A stretch of DNA of 64,000 nucleotides from Volvox africanus. Lineage: Eukaryota > Chlorophyta > Chlorophyceae > Chlamydomonadales > Volvocaceae. Each line of letters opens with the position of its first letter. Position 1 is the first letter of the stretch. The notes under the pieces were generated by a model. The model ran no database searches. It saw only the letters and a list, made by a program, of their open reading frames with translations, and was not told the origin of the DNA. The stretch is from assembly GCA_030268105.1 (NCBI GenBank), contig BSDZ01000004.1, positions 3,211,001 through 3,275,000 on the forward strand, written 5' to 3'. A program made the position numbers and the translations under genes. Shown here piece by piece: positions 47,205 through 60,200 of this stretch.

Positions 47205-48468
47205 ATGCAGGTAATGCAGCAAAGATTTCCCCAGTCATCTGTAAAATCTGCCAGGCCGCTGGTGTGCCCAAGAGGTAGCGCTTTGGCGCGACATCTGTTG
47301 GTGCGGAGCGGGAACAATAGTACACCACAAACAGGTTCGCACTGGGATCACTACCATGTTCTTCGGATCTAGGGCAGACATAGGAGATACGGAAAGAGGT
47401 ACCCAAATAATATAATAAATATATAACTCCTGGCGGATGGTCCTGTTTTGGTTTCCTGGTGTCCCAACAGCTGAGCAACCGTCAACATCAACAACCGCTG
47501 AAGTTGATCTCGAGAAGGAGGTGACCAAGTTTACTAGGCAGGCGGCAAGCACGTTCGCACCCCGCTCATCTACGAAGCAGAAGAACCCTGCCGTGAAGGG
47601 CAGCCTCTTGTATGATGTTTTTGAGTACCAGTCATGGATCTGCCTCGTCGCCGGCGGTTTACTTTCCTTCAACATCATCTGGCCCACCGATGAGCCAAGC
47701 ATTCCCCGTCTTCTGGGGTGGGTGGCGCGCCATGTACACAATGCGGATAGGGTTCATGTCCTTGATCACTAGCTACGCGGTGTGAAGTAATAATGCGACA
47801 TGACAATCTTCATATGGACCTGGTATGCGCATGTGCACCACCAAACCCTTCCCATGCGCATGTGCCGCGCTTAGGCTCCTCACGGTTTGCTTGCCAACCC
47901 GCAGCATGTGGTCCATCTGGATGTTCACCATCCCCTCGCTTCGCGCCAAGGAGTGCACGGTGAAAGAAAAGGACGCCCTCAACATCCTCTTCCTGCTGGT
48001 AGGCATTTGCGGGTATTTATGGGCGCAGGGATAGGACCTATGTGCAATTTTAGCCATGCAAGGACTGGGTGCCACGAGTCGCGCGGCACACTAATGAGGT
48101 CATGAATATCTTTGCTATTCTATCTACTTGCATAGCTGCCAAGGCTGGGGACGGGGTACTAGGCTTGCATTTTATTCTGCCTAAGTCCTGGGTGCAGGAA
48201 TCTACACATGGCTATGTAGATATTTTAAGGCCCGCTCCCCGGTAAACAGGTACCTCTCATGAACGTGACGTTACCGTTCGTATGGAAGAGCTTTGCCTTC
48301 ATCTTTACATCCAATGTCATCGCGTTGGGCGCGGTGTACTGGTGGAAAGGCGTGTGGAAAGAGGTTTACGGCCTGCCCTTCGCTTACGCTGATGCGGAGG
48401 CTCCTGCCGTGGCAGGAGCTGACAATGACAACAATAGCACTACCAACGGCAGCGATGGCAGCGCATGA
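47205..48468 (+). CDS. predicted plastid multi-pass membrane protein, function unknown
   Basis: Four exons (47205-47334, 47471-47717, 47905-47998, 48250-48468), all GT-AG and in phase, give 229 residues. The first 43 residues (QQRFPQSSVKSARPLVCPRG and onward) are rich in S, R, V and lack acids, as in chloroplast transit peptides. The mature part holds LYDVFEYQSWICLVAGGLLS, PTDEPSIPRLLGMWSIWMFT, EKDALNILFLLVPLMNVTLP and FVWKSFAFIFTSNVIALGAV, about four hydrophobic segments with conserved-looking charged loops (RAKECTVKEKD). The tail is acidic and asparagine/serine-rich. I do not recognise the family by name; the style suggests a protein shared with plants or cyanobacteria. It is divergent from VTA1, with about 330 bases between start codons. 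Confidence 0.75.
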
Positions 48469-48804
48469 AGGGAAGCATTAGCGAAATATGTATCCAACAG
48501 GCGAGGAATTGCCTTCGGCAATCTGCTATAGCCGGGGCCCTGGATGTTCTTGTAGACTATGTTGTCTTGCTGGGCATATGGCAAGTTCCCAACGGGAATG
48601 AGGGACCTGGGCATTTTGCTTTATTTAGACCTTCCCTGGATGTCAGCGAAGTCACAACCCTCGGCGAGGGTGTGATGTTTTCCAGCAGCGCGGTAATGCT
48701 GATGCTGTGCTTGGGAGGATGAACCGCGCGGCAAGGTTTAATTATCTGCCAAGTCTCGGCAGTTGTCCTGGTGCTTTTTGAGGGGGTTTGATTAAGGAGA
48801 CAGA

Positions 48805-48809
48805 TGTAA
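48805..48809 (+). terminator. candidate poly(A) signal of the plastid membrane protein gene
   Basis: TGTAA 337 bases past the stop codon. Confidence 0.4.
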
Positions 48810-50523
48810 TTGCCTCCCGCCAAACAGGCGTACGCGTAATTTAATACGGCATTTACTCGGTTACTGTTGCGGGCGTATACAGGACAAAAGCACGAAACTC
48901 TCTGGAGCCTAGGTCCGAATGGAAGCGCCATGCGACAGGGTCTCCGTCGTGGGCTTCCTTGCTTCGGGGACGATAAGGGGCCCACTCAGCGTTAGGGCTT
49001 CCCATGTGCTTGAGTATCCATGCTGTGGTCCTTGCCGATTCTGAAATGGATTTCTGAGTCGCCCCTGCATAGGGACATAAAGATGTTTTAGCGAATTTTG
49101 CAATGTTGTGACGCCCGAGCTAATGGGATGGTCGTGCGATTCTTACAAAGCTAAGCGAAGGCCCAAAGCATGCAACGCGTGCTACGCACACCGACGAGCT
49201 AAAAACGACAATATGTATTTTAGTCACTGCCGTAGAGGAGGGGCCCAGCTGTCATCACGATGCAGCCCCTGTGTACCGAGTATAGAGCAATCTTCTGTTC
49301 GCTTTGTCCCAGCGTCAAAAAATGTCAGCGCACTGTCAAACGCTATGCCGACGGATTGCTTTCACGGAGAACATCACAAGGGGTATATCGATCACACACA
49401 ACGCCCAGCGACACACTTCAGACCTCCGGTTTGGGAAGTCAAAATAGGCAGGAGGCTAAGCCAAGGACCTGTAAAACTATAAGTATTCTCGTATTGTCAT
49501 CACTCATTGTACACCATTAGCTATGCGCGCCACATGGCGCAGATTAAATCATGTCTGCCTGCCAGAGGCACACTGCACCCAGTGCGCCCCAGCCTGGGGC
49601 GAACGGGGTGAAGACGGCCCCTTATAAAGTCTACACAACGCCGTTGGTAGAGGGCAGTGACGCACCAACCAGACACCCAGCGTGTGTGACGACCAATGAG
49701 CACCTTCCTGCTCTGAAGTTTGCAAAGAGTTTTGCATGTCAGATATGGCGACACTAAGTAGGGCTTTCTATCACCCCAACAGCAGACCAACAACCACGCA
49801 AGATCGCCAGCTAGGATCACCATTAAGCACCACAGTGCATGCGGTCTGTTAACATCAATACGCCCTTGCAGCCCTTTGCGCCTAACACGTCACGAGTCTG
49901 GACATCGCAGTCATTCAGGGCGGCCACAGCGCTACCAGACGGGGTCCACCAGCAGTTCTCCAACCCAAGCGGCATGTCGACAGACAGGCTGTCTCACCAC
50001 CGCCTTGGGAGCACACTTCTCCGCGCAACCCGCTGCCCCACTCCACCAGAAGCAATACTACCACGCGGTGCCCTTCACAAAAAGTTATACATTTTATTGT
50101 AAAATCTAAACACGCAGTTGGCACTGCACCCACTGCCAGCATCGCAGCGCCCCTTTTCATGGGCCCGGCCTAATGGTCGCACTTATGGCGCACTAAACGA
50201 CTGGCTGTTAAGCTGCCGTACCGGTCGCGGTACAGTTATGCAACGTGCAAGGCTTTGCAGAATCCAGGTCACCCCATCAATGCCCTGCAGTCAAGCTCGT
50301 CAGCTCAGCCCCCCTCGGCCCTTCATGCAGCCAATGCCCTAAGTCCCAAAGCGACACACAGTACATGGTCCTATCAATACCATATCTCCTGACAAGCCAC
50401 CGTTCCCCAGAATCATCCCGCAAGTTTGCACGGCAGAACTCCGTGAGTACAGCAATTGTCCCATCACCCAACCGAAGCCCGCTCTTATCCCAACCGCAAG
50501 TCGCTGCATCAGCAGCGGCTGAC
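48810..50523. other. 3' flank of the kinesin gene, no gene recognised
   Basis: Frames up to about 124 codons occur (for example 49,108-49,482 +) but have no recognisable domain and unusual amino-acid bias. TTACA near 49,143 is one possible minus-strand poly(A) signal for the kinesin. Confidence 0.3.
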
Positions 50524-53500
50524 TCATCGCCCCAGCCCACTTGGCCCGGAAGACCGGCGCATTTGTGAGTTCATAGCCTCGCGTGAGCCCACCCTACTGA
50601 TGGAAGACTCGCCCGCGGGTGTTGTCCTGCCGCTTATGGGTCGACTGGGAGCCGGGCTGGGTGTGACGCTGGAGCTGCTGTTGGATGTGGTGTTGCCCAT
50701 GGTGGGGCCAAAGTCACCTGAGGTCACGTTAGCACGGGCACGACCTAGCTCGACCTTGCGCGCCCGAGATGCGAACTCCAGTGAGCACTTGGTCTCAGAA
50801 ACGTTTTCTACCGCCGGCGACACGTTGACGATCATGACGCACTTACTGTTGCCCCCCAATGAATCCTCAAGTAGACGAGTGAGCTGAGGCAGGTAATGGA
50901 TGATAGTGCATGGAGTCAGCAGAAAATAGCGGAAAGGACAAAAAATATAGACAAGAAGGTCCTCCATGCGTAAAACCCCCGTCATATGTTGGGAATGATC
51001 GAGGCACCTAAGCCGACATAGCACATCGTATAATCCACGGCCATATTGCAGTTTCATAACACCGACAGCGAGTCCACGACATCGACCAAGAAACATCAAT
51101 TATAGATCCATGAAATTTGTGTGACGCATGAGACTGGTATCTCACCTTCGAGTTCCGGTAGGGGATATGCGCGTTACGTTGCTGCAGTGCCTGGATGACA
51201 TCACCCAAGGCACTAAGGGACTTGTTAATTGCCTGCGCCTCCTTAAGACGGTCACCCTGTGCGCCTGTCCGGCTGAGACGCTCGCTGCCCGCCAAGTCAA
51301 TCAAGTGCAGTTTACCGCGCAGCACCGTGCCTGTGGCACACCCGCCAGGAATAGGGGAGGAAGCATGATGGCAAAACCCGACAACCCAAGGATCGTGCAC
51401 ACAGCTAGGAGGGGGCGTCCCCCAACACTAGACTTCAGCAGGGAAGCACGTAACATCCAACACAACGGAACTCGGGAGAGAAAACCATACAAGCTACACC
51501 TTGCAACCACAAAAGCTTACCGTTCAGCTTAGAGACACACGAAACGTACACCGATAGCACCAGGTGGGAGCGAGAGCTGTGCTCGTTCATGTTCGTCGCG
51601 AAGGTAGAACGGTTCGACTTGCCACGGCCAATCATGGACGTGACTTCCCCCATGTTATGCACCTCCTCTAGCTTCAGGCCGGGCACATACATGCCATCGG
51701 GGCCCTGTTTTACGTCCAATTTGTCCCCGTCCTGAGCGCCAGACACAAGCAGGTCATAAATCTGCTCGTTATAGATCTCAAGCACTGATGCTGTAAACAT
51801 GGTCGTGAATTGTGCCCCTCGCTCCTCGGCCAGCTTGAATAGGTCTGCCAGTGCGCGCAGGTTCACGCCAGGGTTACCCTGAACAAATAATAAGTTGAAA
51901 CCGGGCCAGAGCGGGTCAGATGCAGGCGAAGTACACGTGAGGGAACAGTGCGTGAAGCACCTGGTGCAGGAACTTATGAGGACAAGATGGCACGGCATCA
52001 GATTTAGGAAATGCGAAGTGTGATTTAGGAAATGTGTTTCCGCACCAAAACGGCTGCATAGAGGTGACATGCATAGCCGAAGGGAGTAAGAACTAAGTAA
52101 AAGCTGCAAAGCAATCCTGCTCGACGCCATACCTACTCCCTAGCACATTCTCACACCATCTAGTTCCATCCGGCTCCTTTTTCTCTGCGCGCGTACCTCG
52201 GGTCCCTCCATGGTGAATGTCTTTCCGGAACCTGTTTGGCCGTATGCCATAATAGTTACGTTGAAGCCATCCAGGACGGACGTAATAAGTGCTGAAACCT
52301 CCTCATACAGCTGCAGCATAATCGGCGGAATGAACAATCAGGTTCAAGAATTTAAATACTGGTGAGTATAACATAGGGAAAAGAATATTAGCAATGACAA
52401 GCGGGAACCACCGCCACCAAGGGTACCAAGCTTCGGCAGACATGTCGAAGCACCGTTCCCACGCTCACTTTGTCTTGTCCCTCGTCGGGCGCCAGGACCC
52501 GGTCAAATTCGAAGTCCTTTTCCGCTTTATTTTCCATCGCTGCCACGCGCAGCATCTCCTCGCTGACGACCTTGACCGGCATGGAGCCCTCACCACCAGC
52601 CGCGCGCTCCCTGTCGAGCAGTGGACGAACTCGGCAGAGCACGCGGATATTTCCCTTGAGCTCCAGTACCTAAGGCACACACAAATGCACGGGGCCGGAA
52701 TCCAAAGGCCCCAAAGTCACGCACATGATGCTGATTGTGATAGCACCCTTCTGGCGGCATATATTTTGTTGCGATACATCTCAGAAACATATAGTAGTCG
52801 AGACACCGAATAGGTATATACGTTGCGTCAAAAGCCGGCGGCAGTGGAGCATCACAGAACTCGTCAGAAGGCCGCTTGGGATTGTAGCAGATCGAGCATT
52901 ATGCTGTGAAGTTTTCCACACCTGGTTGTGGAGCTTCCGCCGCTTGTCAAACTCCATCCGCCACTTCTCACGGTAGTGCGCAATCTGTCCCTGTGCCTCC
53001 AACTGCAGAATGCGGGCTGCTTGCTCAGCCTGGCGGGGAGAAACGGAAAGTGCCGAGCAAAGGCATGGGGGAAAGTGAGTCGTCCTCCAAGATGACATCC
53101 CAGGTTGCACATTGGCAATACGGTTGACGTATGCAGAAAGGAAATGCAACCGAACACAAGGACACGGCACCATAAAAAACGTGCATGCATCGGTAATCGA
53201 GGTAGTGCCCCTCCTTGAACGCTGAACTGCTCCAGGGAGTTGGATTGCGGATGGCTAAGTGCCAAACCGAGGAATGTGGGCGGGGGCATGGGAATAGTGT
53301 GATGCACCCCGCGCAAGCTAGCACAGCCATGCACGCATACGCACTTCCTTGCGCACGGTGTCCGCCTCCTCGCGCGCATCCCGAGCCTTTGACTCCATGT
53401 CTGCCAGCTTGGTTCGCAGGTCTGACTGCGCTGAGCGGACACGTGATATTTCACGGTCGCGGACCATGCGCGTCATCTGCGTCAGCACCTTGTCCGAGAA

Positions 53501-56500
53501 GATCTCCGACTGGAATGCTACCAGCTCTTCCAGCACTCCCTCGCGCAGAGCATGGAGTTCGTCAAGTTGCGCCTGGAAAGAACGGGCACAAAGATATGTT
53601 GATCTGTGGCACGGGCCTGGAAAGCCAAGCTTAGCTGCCATTCCTGGACGGCATGAGGCTGCTGAAAACATTCGGGATAGACGAAATCGGGTGCCCCAAT
53701 CTCACTTCACGGACGCGCACTGGGCTGGATTCTGTCCCACCTGTATACTCTGCAATTGCGATCGCATGTGCGCGTCTGTATCTGACTTCAATGCCACCAT
53801 TTTACCCTTCATTTCCTGTTCAGGTGGCATGAACCATACAGGCGGTGCAGGAATACGTCATGCACGTCAACGCCAGTCTCAGGTATAAGTTCATAAGTAT
53901 AGGTATAAGAAACTTGGAAACAGGATTGCCCCAAAGTGAATATGCAATGTGCGCCCGTTTGCCCGTCCTGTGTCATTCACAGCACAGGCATGCATCAAGC
54001 GTTAGCGTCAGCCTCACCTTCATGGCTGCCAGCGCGTCGCTTTTTGTGCTCTGCAACTGATGAATTTGCACCTGCCGAAAGTTGGACGCGTGGAACAAAT
54101 TGGTCACTATAACAAGGCAATACGCACGGACCATCGGCACAGCAGGCATCACGAGTCGTGATTAAGACATGCTCATTGACCCCAGACCCACTGTTCAAAA
54201 CACCACACCTCCGACTGCCCTCTGGCCTCCAACGCCATTACCACGCCCTCATTCTTTTCTCTATTGAGCATCCCTCACCTACCTGCTTTTGATGCAGCTC
54301 TGCCTCCAGATCCGACACCTGCTTGTTGCGTTCCTCCGTGAGCGTCAAAATCTGGTGCTGCAAGGCTGCAACCTTGTTCCCATGCGACTCGGCAGCCGGG
54401 ACCACCTTCTGCGACCTGGCATTGGCCTCCGCCGTGGCAACGTCCGACCGGGCCTTTGCGAGCTGGTGCTGGAGCTGTGCTTCGCGAGCCTAAACGAGCC
54501 ATGTGTAAGTTCAATATCTCAGCATCGAGTAAGACGATTTCCGTACGAAAATAAGTCGTCCAACTATACAAATAGTCCAGGCACCCTGAAAGACATGCTT
54601 TCTTGGTAGATCAACCCGACTAAGTAAGAGAAGCAAATTACCGCACTGCAACCAACTCCAAGCACGCATCAACTATCTTTTGAAAATAGACCTAAGCCCT
54701 AAACACAACCCACCGGCCCTATCCCCATACCTTCGCTTCAGCTAGCTGATGCTTCAGCTCCTCCACCGTGCTGTCGGTGTCACTGCGGCGGGTACTGACG
54801 TCCGAGGGAGCCTTGCTGTCCACAAGAAGAGCCTGCGAGGACGTTCCCGGCACCGAGTGTTTCAACCGGGCGCCTGCTCCCCCTCTCGACTCTAATAAGC
54901 CATTGCCCATAGAAAAACCCGACAACGGTACACGGGAACACAGCGCACCACACCTTGAGTCTTGTGGTCTCTGCTTCCATGTCCCGCAATTTGGCATCCC
55001 GAGACATTAACTGCCGCTGTAGCATTGTGACCTGCTGGATCAAATCGCTGAACGCAGCAACACAACCAGAAATGCTAAGGAGAAGCAACGATATGCGATT
55101 AACTACATGACCACGAAGCAGATTCTTGTGCCGAAAGTATGCATGGTATCACACGTATTCACGCATTTATAGCTGTGTAAGCTTTGCAGCATGTAAGCTA
55201 TCCCATGGGGCACTTAACACGGGAAGCCCAAGATGTCACCCTTCCACTTTTGAAGCTGTCAATCCTGTGTTAGTCAATCCGTTAGCCGTCAATCCTTTTT
55301 TAGGCAAGGCCAACCCAGCATGTAGTAGGGCACGCAATCTAGCAGCAAGCCAATGGGAATGCCGTAATTTCCAGCATACTCAATGTTTCACGGATAACAC
55401 GCCCAACTATTTTTTTAAGCTCGCGCACCTGTTCGTTCCCCGGCTGACGTCAATGGTGTCCGGCGAGGGAGGCTGCTGGCTTCGGAGCTGCTTGAGCTCC
55501 TCATGCAGAGCCTTTAATTCATGTTGCAGTGCAGGTATGACCTACGCGTGTAATTGGAATGGGAAAACATGGCATATGACCCACCACATGAACCAAGGAA
55601 ACAGGGACTGCCCGTCATAAATGATATGCCGCTTAACAAGTGGAGAAACGGTTGACGTCATACGTGCTGTGCCGCTTGTGATTGGTCCACAAAGGATAGC
55701 GGCTCCGCATCCATTCTTGGGCGGAATTACCGCAAGTCCCGTCTCACCTCCACATTTCCAGGACACTGCAGACCCTGCTCTGCACGAAGTGCCTGCAACG
55801 CAAAACCCAGGTACGCAGACGGGAAGGCAGGACAATCTTAGATAACCCACGGCCTACGCCTTATCTCGTTTGACTACAAGCCAGTGGCACAACAAGCCGC
55901 GAGCATTTAGCTCCTTTAGCTGGTCACCCGATTTGCTCACCTGCAGCTGCTCATTACTGCGTTCCAGCAGGTCGGCCAGGTATTGATCGTAACCCTGACA
56001 GTTTTAGGCGGATCACACCGTTAAACGCAAAGGAAAAGTCTACAATAAATGGAAGGAATAAGTTTTGGGTGCAATAAGTACGGGAAATGATGCCAGCATT
56101 GGTTATGGCCCCTAAACGGATGAGACCAAGGTGCAATACCCAGACAACCAACCGAGACGTTATGTGCGCGCCCCAACGATTGGTCGGCCCACCTTCACGT
56201 CAATTATTTGACGCCTTCGGGCCTCCATTTCCTTTCCAAACAGGTCGCGGTATCCATAGGAAGCCCGAGAGGCCTGACCGTTTGTATGGTTGTGTGCTCG
56301 GTTAACCAGCAGCGGCTCCTCGTCCTCATCCATCGCCTCATCTTCATCTTCATCTTCGAGCTCGTATTCCTCATCAGCAAGACCCTGGCGGAATGTGCGA
56401 GGAGTTCCACATTCACCGAAAATCCTCGTGCTACCACCCCCGAACCTAAAGACAGGCCTTGCAGAACCCATACATAACATATTCTTGAAGAGGCTTATTT

Positions 56501-56761
56501 TGCACAACGAAACGTCAAGCGTATTGCAACCGTACCAGTTCTGCTAGAAGTGACCGCTTCTTAGCTACTATAGCAGCGTCCGAGTTTGCATAGTTCTTCT
56601 GTAATGTTTGCTGAGCCAATGATGGATCATACTCCTGCAGCGAAGAAGGTTCGATGGCCGATAAGTCCACAAGTCCTTGACTTTAGGTTCAATCATAAGA
56701 CGGTCCCCAGCGTAACCAGGAGCCCGTTACTCGCCAGAGGTTTCTTGAATTGTGGCGGCAT
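50524..56761 (-). CDS. kinesin-14 (C-terminal motor) protein
   Basis: Minus-strand exons that join in phase: about 56675-56536, 56384-56193, 55994-55941, 55792-55748, 55541-55429, 55047-54954, 54832-54731, 54489-54283, 54071-54018, 53815-53741, 53572-53345, 53029-52922, 52669-52469, 52310-52197, 51878-51521, 51330-51146 and 50883-50524. An acidic patch ([14 protein letters not shown]) and a coiled-coil rod of about 450 residues precede the neck [20 protein letters not shown], the kinesin-14 hallmark. The motor then shows GQTGSGKT (P-loop), NEHSSRSH (switch I), DLAGSE (switch II) and YRNSK. Kinesin-14s move toward microtubule minus ends and bundle or slide spindle and cytoplasmic microtubules. 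A serine/threonine/proline-rich tail of about 80 residues follows the motor and ends GPSGLGR. The start is unresolved: [13 protein letters not shown] from 56,761 is a plausible first exon, but its phase to the next exon does not fit. Roughly 880-900 residues in total. Confidence 0.92.
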
Positions 56762-57290
56762 GTCCTATGCAACAGGGCGCGATGTATTTGATCGATGAAG
56801 TCTACTGGGTGGCCGTCGGGTTTCACCGATGCCTTTTCGGGGTCAGATGCAGCAAGCAGTCGAGAAGGGTAACTCTAAAACACGTTGTACAAAACTGCTG
56901 CTTCGCACTGCCACCAGCAGGAGCCTACAGGAAAGGTGAGTAGAGAGTCGGGCTGGTGTCTTGCGTTAAACGCTCCTATCCTACGAGCTAGTTAAGCTGC
57001 CATCCATGATTCCTTGAACGGTACTGTTAGCGTACCAAACCAAGGCACCAGTAGTGAGCTTACTCCGTACGTGTACGACTTAGAGGCCACTTGTCCCTTG
57101 TGTATCTTGCAAGATTGAGGAAGAATGTATGCGCGAAGAATTGGTCAACATAGGACTCAACGTTGCAATCTTTTTGTGTATTCAAAGTGGGACAGTCCAA
57201 CCTGAGCTTTATAGTGCATCCTTTCCTGAGGTATACCAAAATATCTGCATATATTTATCATATGAGTTGCTGAGTGCTTGAACGGACAAA
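56762..57290. promoter_or_regulatory. divergent intergenic interval between kinesin-14 and ODA11
   Basis: About 530 bases separate the probable kinesin start from the ODA11 start codon. It must hold both promoters and 5' UTRs. No TATA box or named element could be assigned with confidence. Co-regulation during cilium assembly is a hypothesis only. Confidence 0.4.
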
Positions 57291-60200
57291 ATGGTACGCA
57301 ACTTTGCCTGTCGATGTTAATGTGGACCAGCCCGCGGTCGTCGTAGTCCGTGACAAGGTTTCGGTCATTCAATGTTCGCAGTCCATATTTTGGGAAGTTC
57401 CCAACGTTCAAGGTGAAGCTCCGTGCCCTCGTTCGGGCCACTCATTCACAGCGCTTGGTGAACGTTTTTTGCTCTTCGGAGGATGCGGGCGCAAAGACGG
57501 TACGCAGCTGCGGTTGGCTGAACGTGTTCCGATAACGCCATCGACATTACATATCGAATCTTGGATCCCGTAGGGAAAGCGACAGCCTTCAATGACTTAT
57601 ATGAGCTGGACACAAGCGATCCTGATGAGTATAAATGGAAGGAGCTGACGGCCACTAACCAGCCACCCCCTCGTGCCCGGCACACTGCTATTGCGGTGAG
57701 TCACTTAACAACACATGCAAAGTTGCGGGGGGTATGGGTACGCCGAGGTTTGGGACTACTGGTTTATGACTACTGGTTTCGTCGTCTGTACCCAGCCCAA
57801 CCTGCACGAAGCTTAGTTCGTTTGATTCACATCGACTATGCCCTTTAATCATCGCCCCTTTTTTTCAGCCTCTATGCGCTTGCCTGAAGTCCACAGGCGC
57901 GTAGGTCCTGGTTAGCCTTGTTAGGGTTTAGTCCGTTTGATTTTCACGGTCCCGTTCTCAAACACCGTGGCTCCGCAATGTCACCAGTTGCATTACTCAT
58001 TTTTTGCCCCCTCCCTGCACTAATATGTATGGCCTATAACCTGTCAGATTGATGACAAGCGACTGCTAGTATTTGGCGGCCTAAACAAACGAACCCGCTA
58101 CAATGATGTTTGGGTATTTAATTATGAGGAGAAGACCTGGGCCGCCGCGGAGGTGGAGGGTAGCGCCCCCGAGCCGCGTGCGCACTTCACCGCCACACGC
58201 TTCGGAAACCGTGTCTTCATCTTCGGGGGATATGGGGGCAGTGGCCAGGTTTACAATGAGATGTGGGTATTGTACATCGGGGACGAGGGGTTTCGTTGGG
58301 AGAACATCACCGAGTCTCTGCTCGGCACAGGCCCCACCGCGCGCTTTGACCATTCAGCCTTCATCTACCCCGTGACCCCCAACTCGGATACCTACGATAA
58401 GCTACTGATTATGGGTGGCCGCGATCTTAGTCAGATGTATCAAGACAGCCACATGCTAGACCTGAACCGCATGGCATGGGAGAATGACACGCAGCCGCCG
58501 TCGCTGCCGTACGAGATCTGCAACAATGTCTGTGATGGCATCGAAAGCGTCCCATATCACAAAGTCTTCAGCTTCGGCGGACGTAAGGGAATGATGCAAT
58601 ATCTCAACACTGTGGAGGTCATGGATTGCGGCAGTCAGATGTGGTCCACGCCACCTGTGGACCACGGCACCCCGCCAGTGGGTCGCGAGGATACAGCCTG
58701 GGTATTTGATGTCAAGACATGTTCGCTGCTTATTTTCGGCGGCTGGGCCAATCGCTGGCTCGGCGACCTGCATAAGCTTAACGTGTCACCCATTATTGGT
58801 CCGCCGTATGCTTGTACGGGCATTCAACCAGAAATGGGCCCCGTGTTCGGTTCGACGGACATTACTATCCGCGGCCTGCGCTTCCGTGACGGCAAGGTCC
58901 AGGTCAAATTTGGGCTCAGCGAGAAGAACGAGGTTATTGTAGACGGCATTTACGTTGACCCAGAGACCATTCGCGTGCAGACGCCCAACTACGAACAATA
59001 CGGCGCGCTTACGGTGGATGTTCGCGTGTCCATCAATGGCGAGGGCTGGACGGTCAACAAGATCAAATTTGCGTACTTCGCCAACACCGCAGCGCGCAAT
59101 TGCATTGCCTATGGGCCGGGCCTTCTGGTGGAAACATTGTCCAGTATTGAAGTGCCGTTCATTATCCAGGCCAAAGACACGCTGAATGACAAACGCACGA
59201 GCGGCGGAGACATCTTCAAGGTCACCGTCGTGTCCGTCGACGGCAAATATGAGGGTGTGTCCCGCGTCCGCGACCTTAACAATGGCCAGTATGAGGTGCA
59301 GTATTTCGCACCCACGGCCGGTGTGTATCACATCCATGTATCGTTCAACGAGCTTGGCACTGCAGATTTCGTGCCTATCCGTGGTTCGCCGTTCACAGTG
59401 CGCTGCCTGGACCCATGGGTCAGGCCGCGCATTATGGGCACCGCACCCTCGAAACGCAAGGGTGTCACGCTTTCGGCGCTGGGGAGCGAGCTGGTTTTGT
59501 ACGGTGGTGATAAGTCGGGCGTGACGGTGCTTCAAACGGAGCACACGGAATGGCGGTGGAGCCCAGTTGCAACCTCGGGTGCGGTGCCGCCGGACCGCAC
59601 TATGCATTCGACCGTTGTGCTGAGCGAGAACGAGCTGCTCGTGTTCGGTGGCATCAACCTGGCCGATCAGAACGATCTCAACGATGTATATTACCTTCGC
59701 AAGCAGGCCGACGGCTGGGTATGGAGCACGCCCGCAGAGAACCGTCCCTACATGCGGTACGTTGCAAAGGGAGCAGCGCAATAAAACAAACCTGGGCGCA
59801 GCAGCGGTTTAGTAGGGAGTTTGTTGATAAATTGTTCCTTAGCATGGTACCGGGAACTTCGGTGCAGCCGCTTTGACATACAAGGATATTTAATTAGGAT
59901 TGGGACGGACTCATACATGAACTTCTAGCGTGATCGCATGCCTTGCAGGCACCCTAAAGGCGCCACTGCAATGGATGAAGAAGCTGAGGCGCCTGACGCT
60001 GCAGCTGCCCCTGCTGAGGGTGGCGAGGGTGAGGCGGCTTCTGCAAATGGTGGTGAGGGCACCGCTGTGGAAGGCGGCACGGAAGGTTCCAGCGGGGAGG
60101 CAGATGAGAGGCCAGCCAGCGGTACAGTGGCGCCAGCGCCCCCCAGCGGGGAGGCCGCTCCGCATGCCCTGGAGCTGCCGGTGGCCGCCCGTAACAACGC

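Noticed and set aside
49108..49520. Cysteine-containing 124-codon plus-strand frame suggesting a zinc finger
   Set aside because: Cysteine and histidine spacing does not fit a known finger and there is no supporting exon structure.
58786..59781. 331-codon minus-strand frame
   Set aside because: It is the antisense shadow of ODA11 exon 4 in GC-rich coding sequence.
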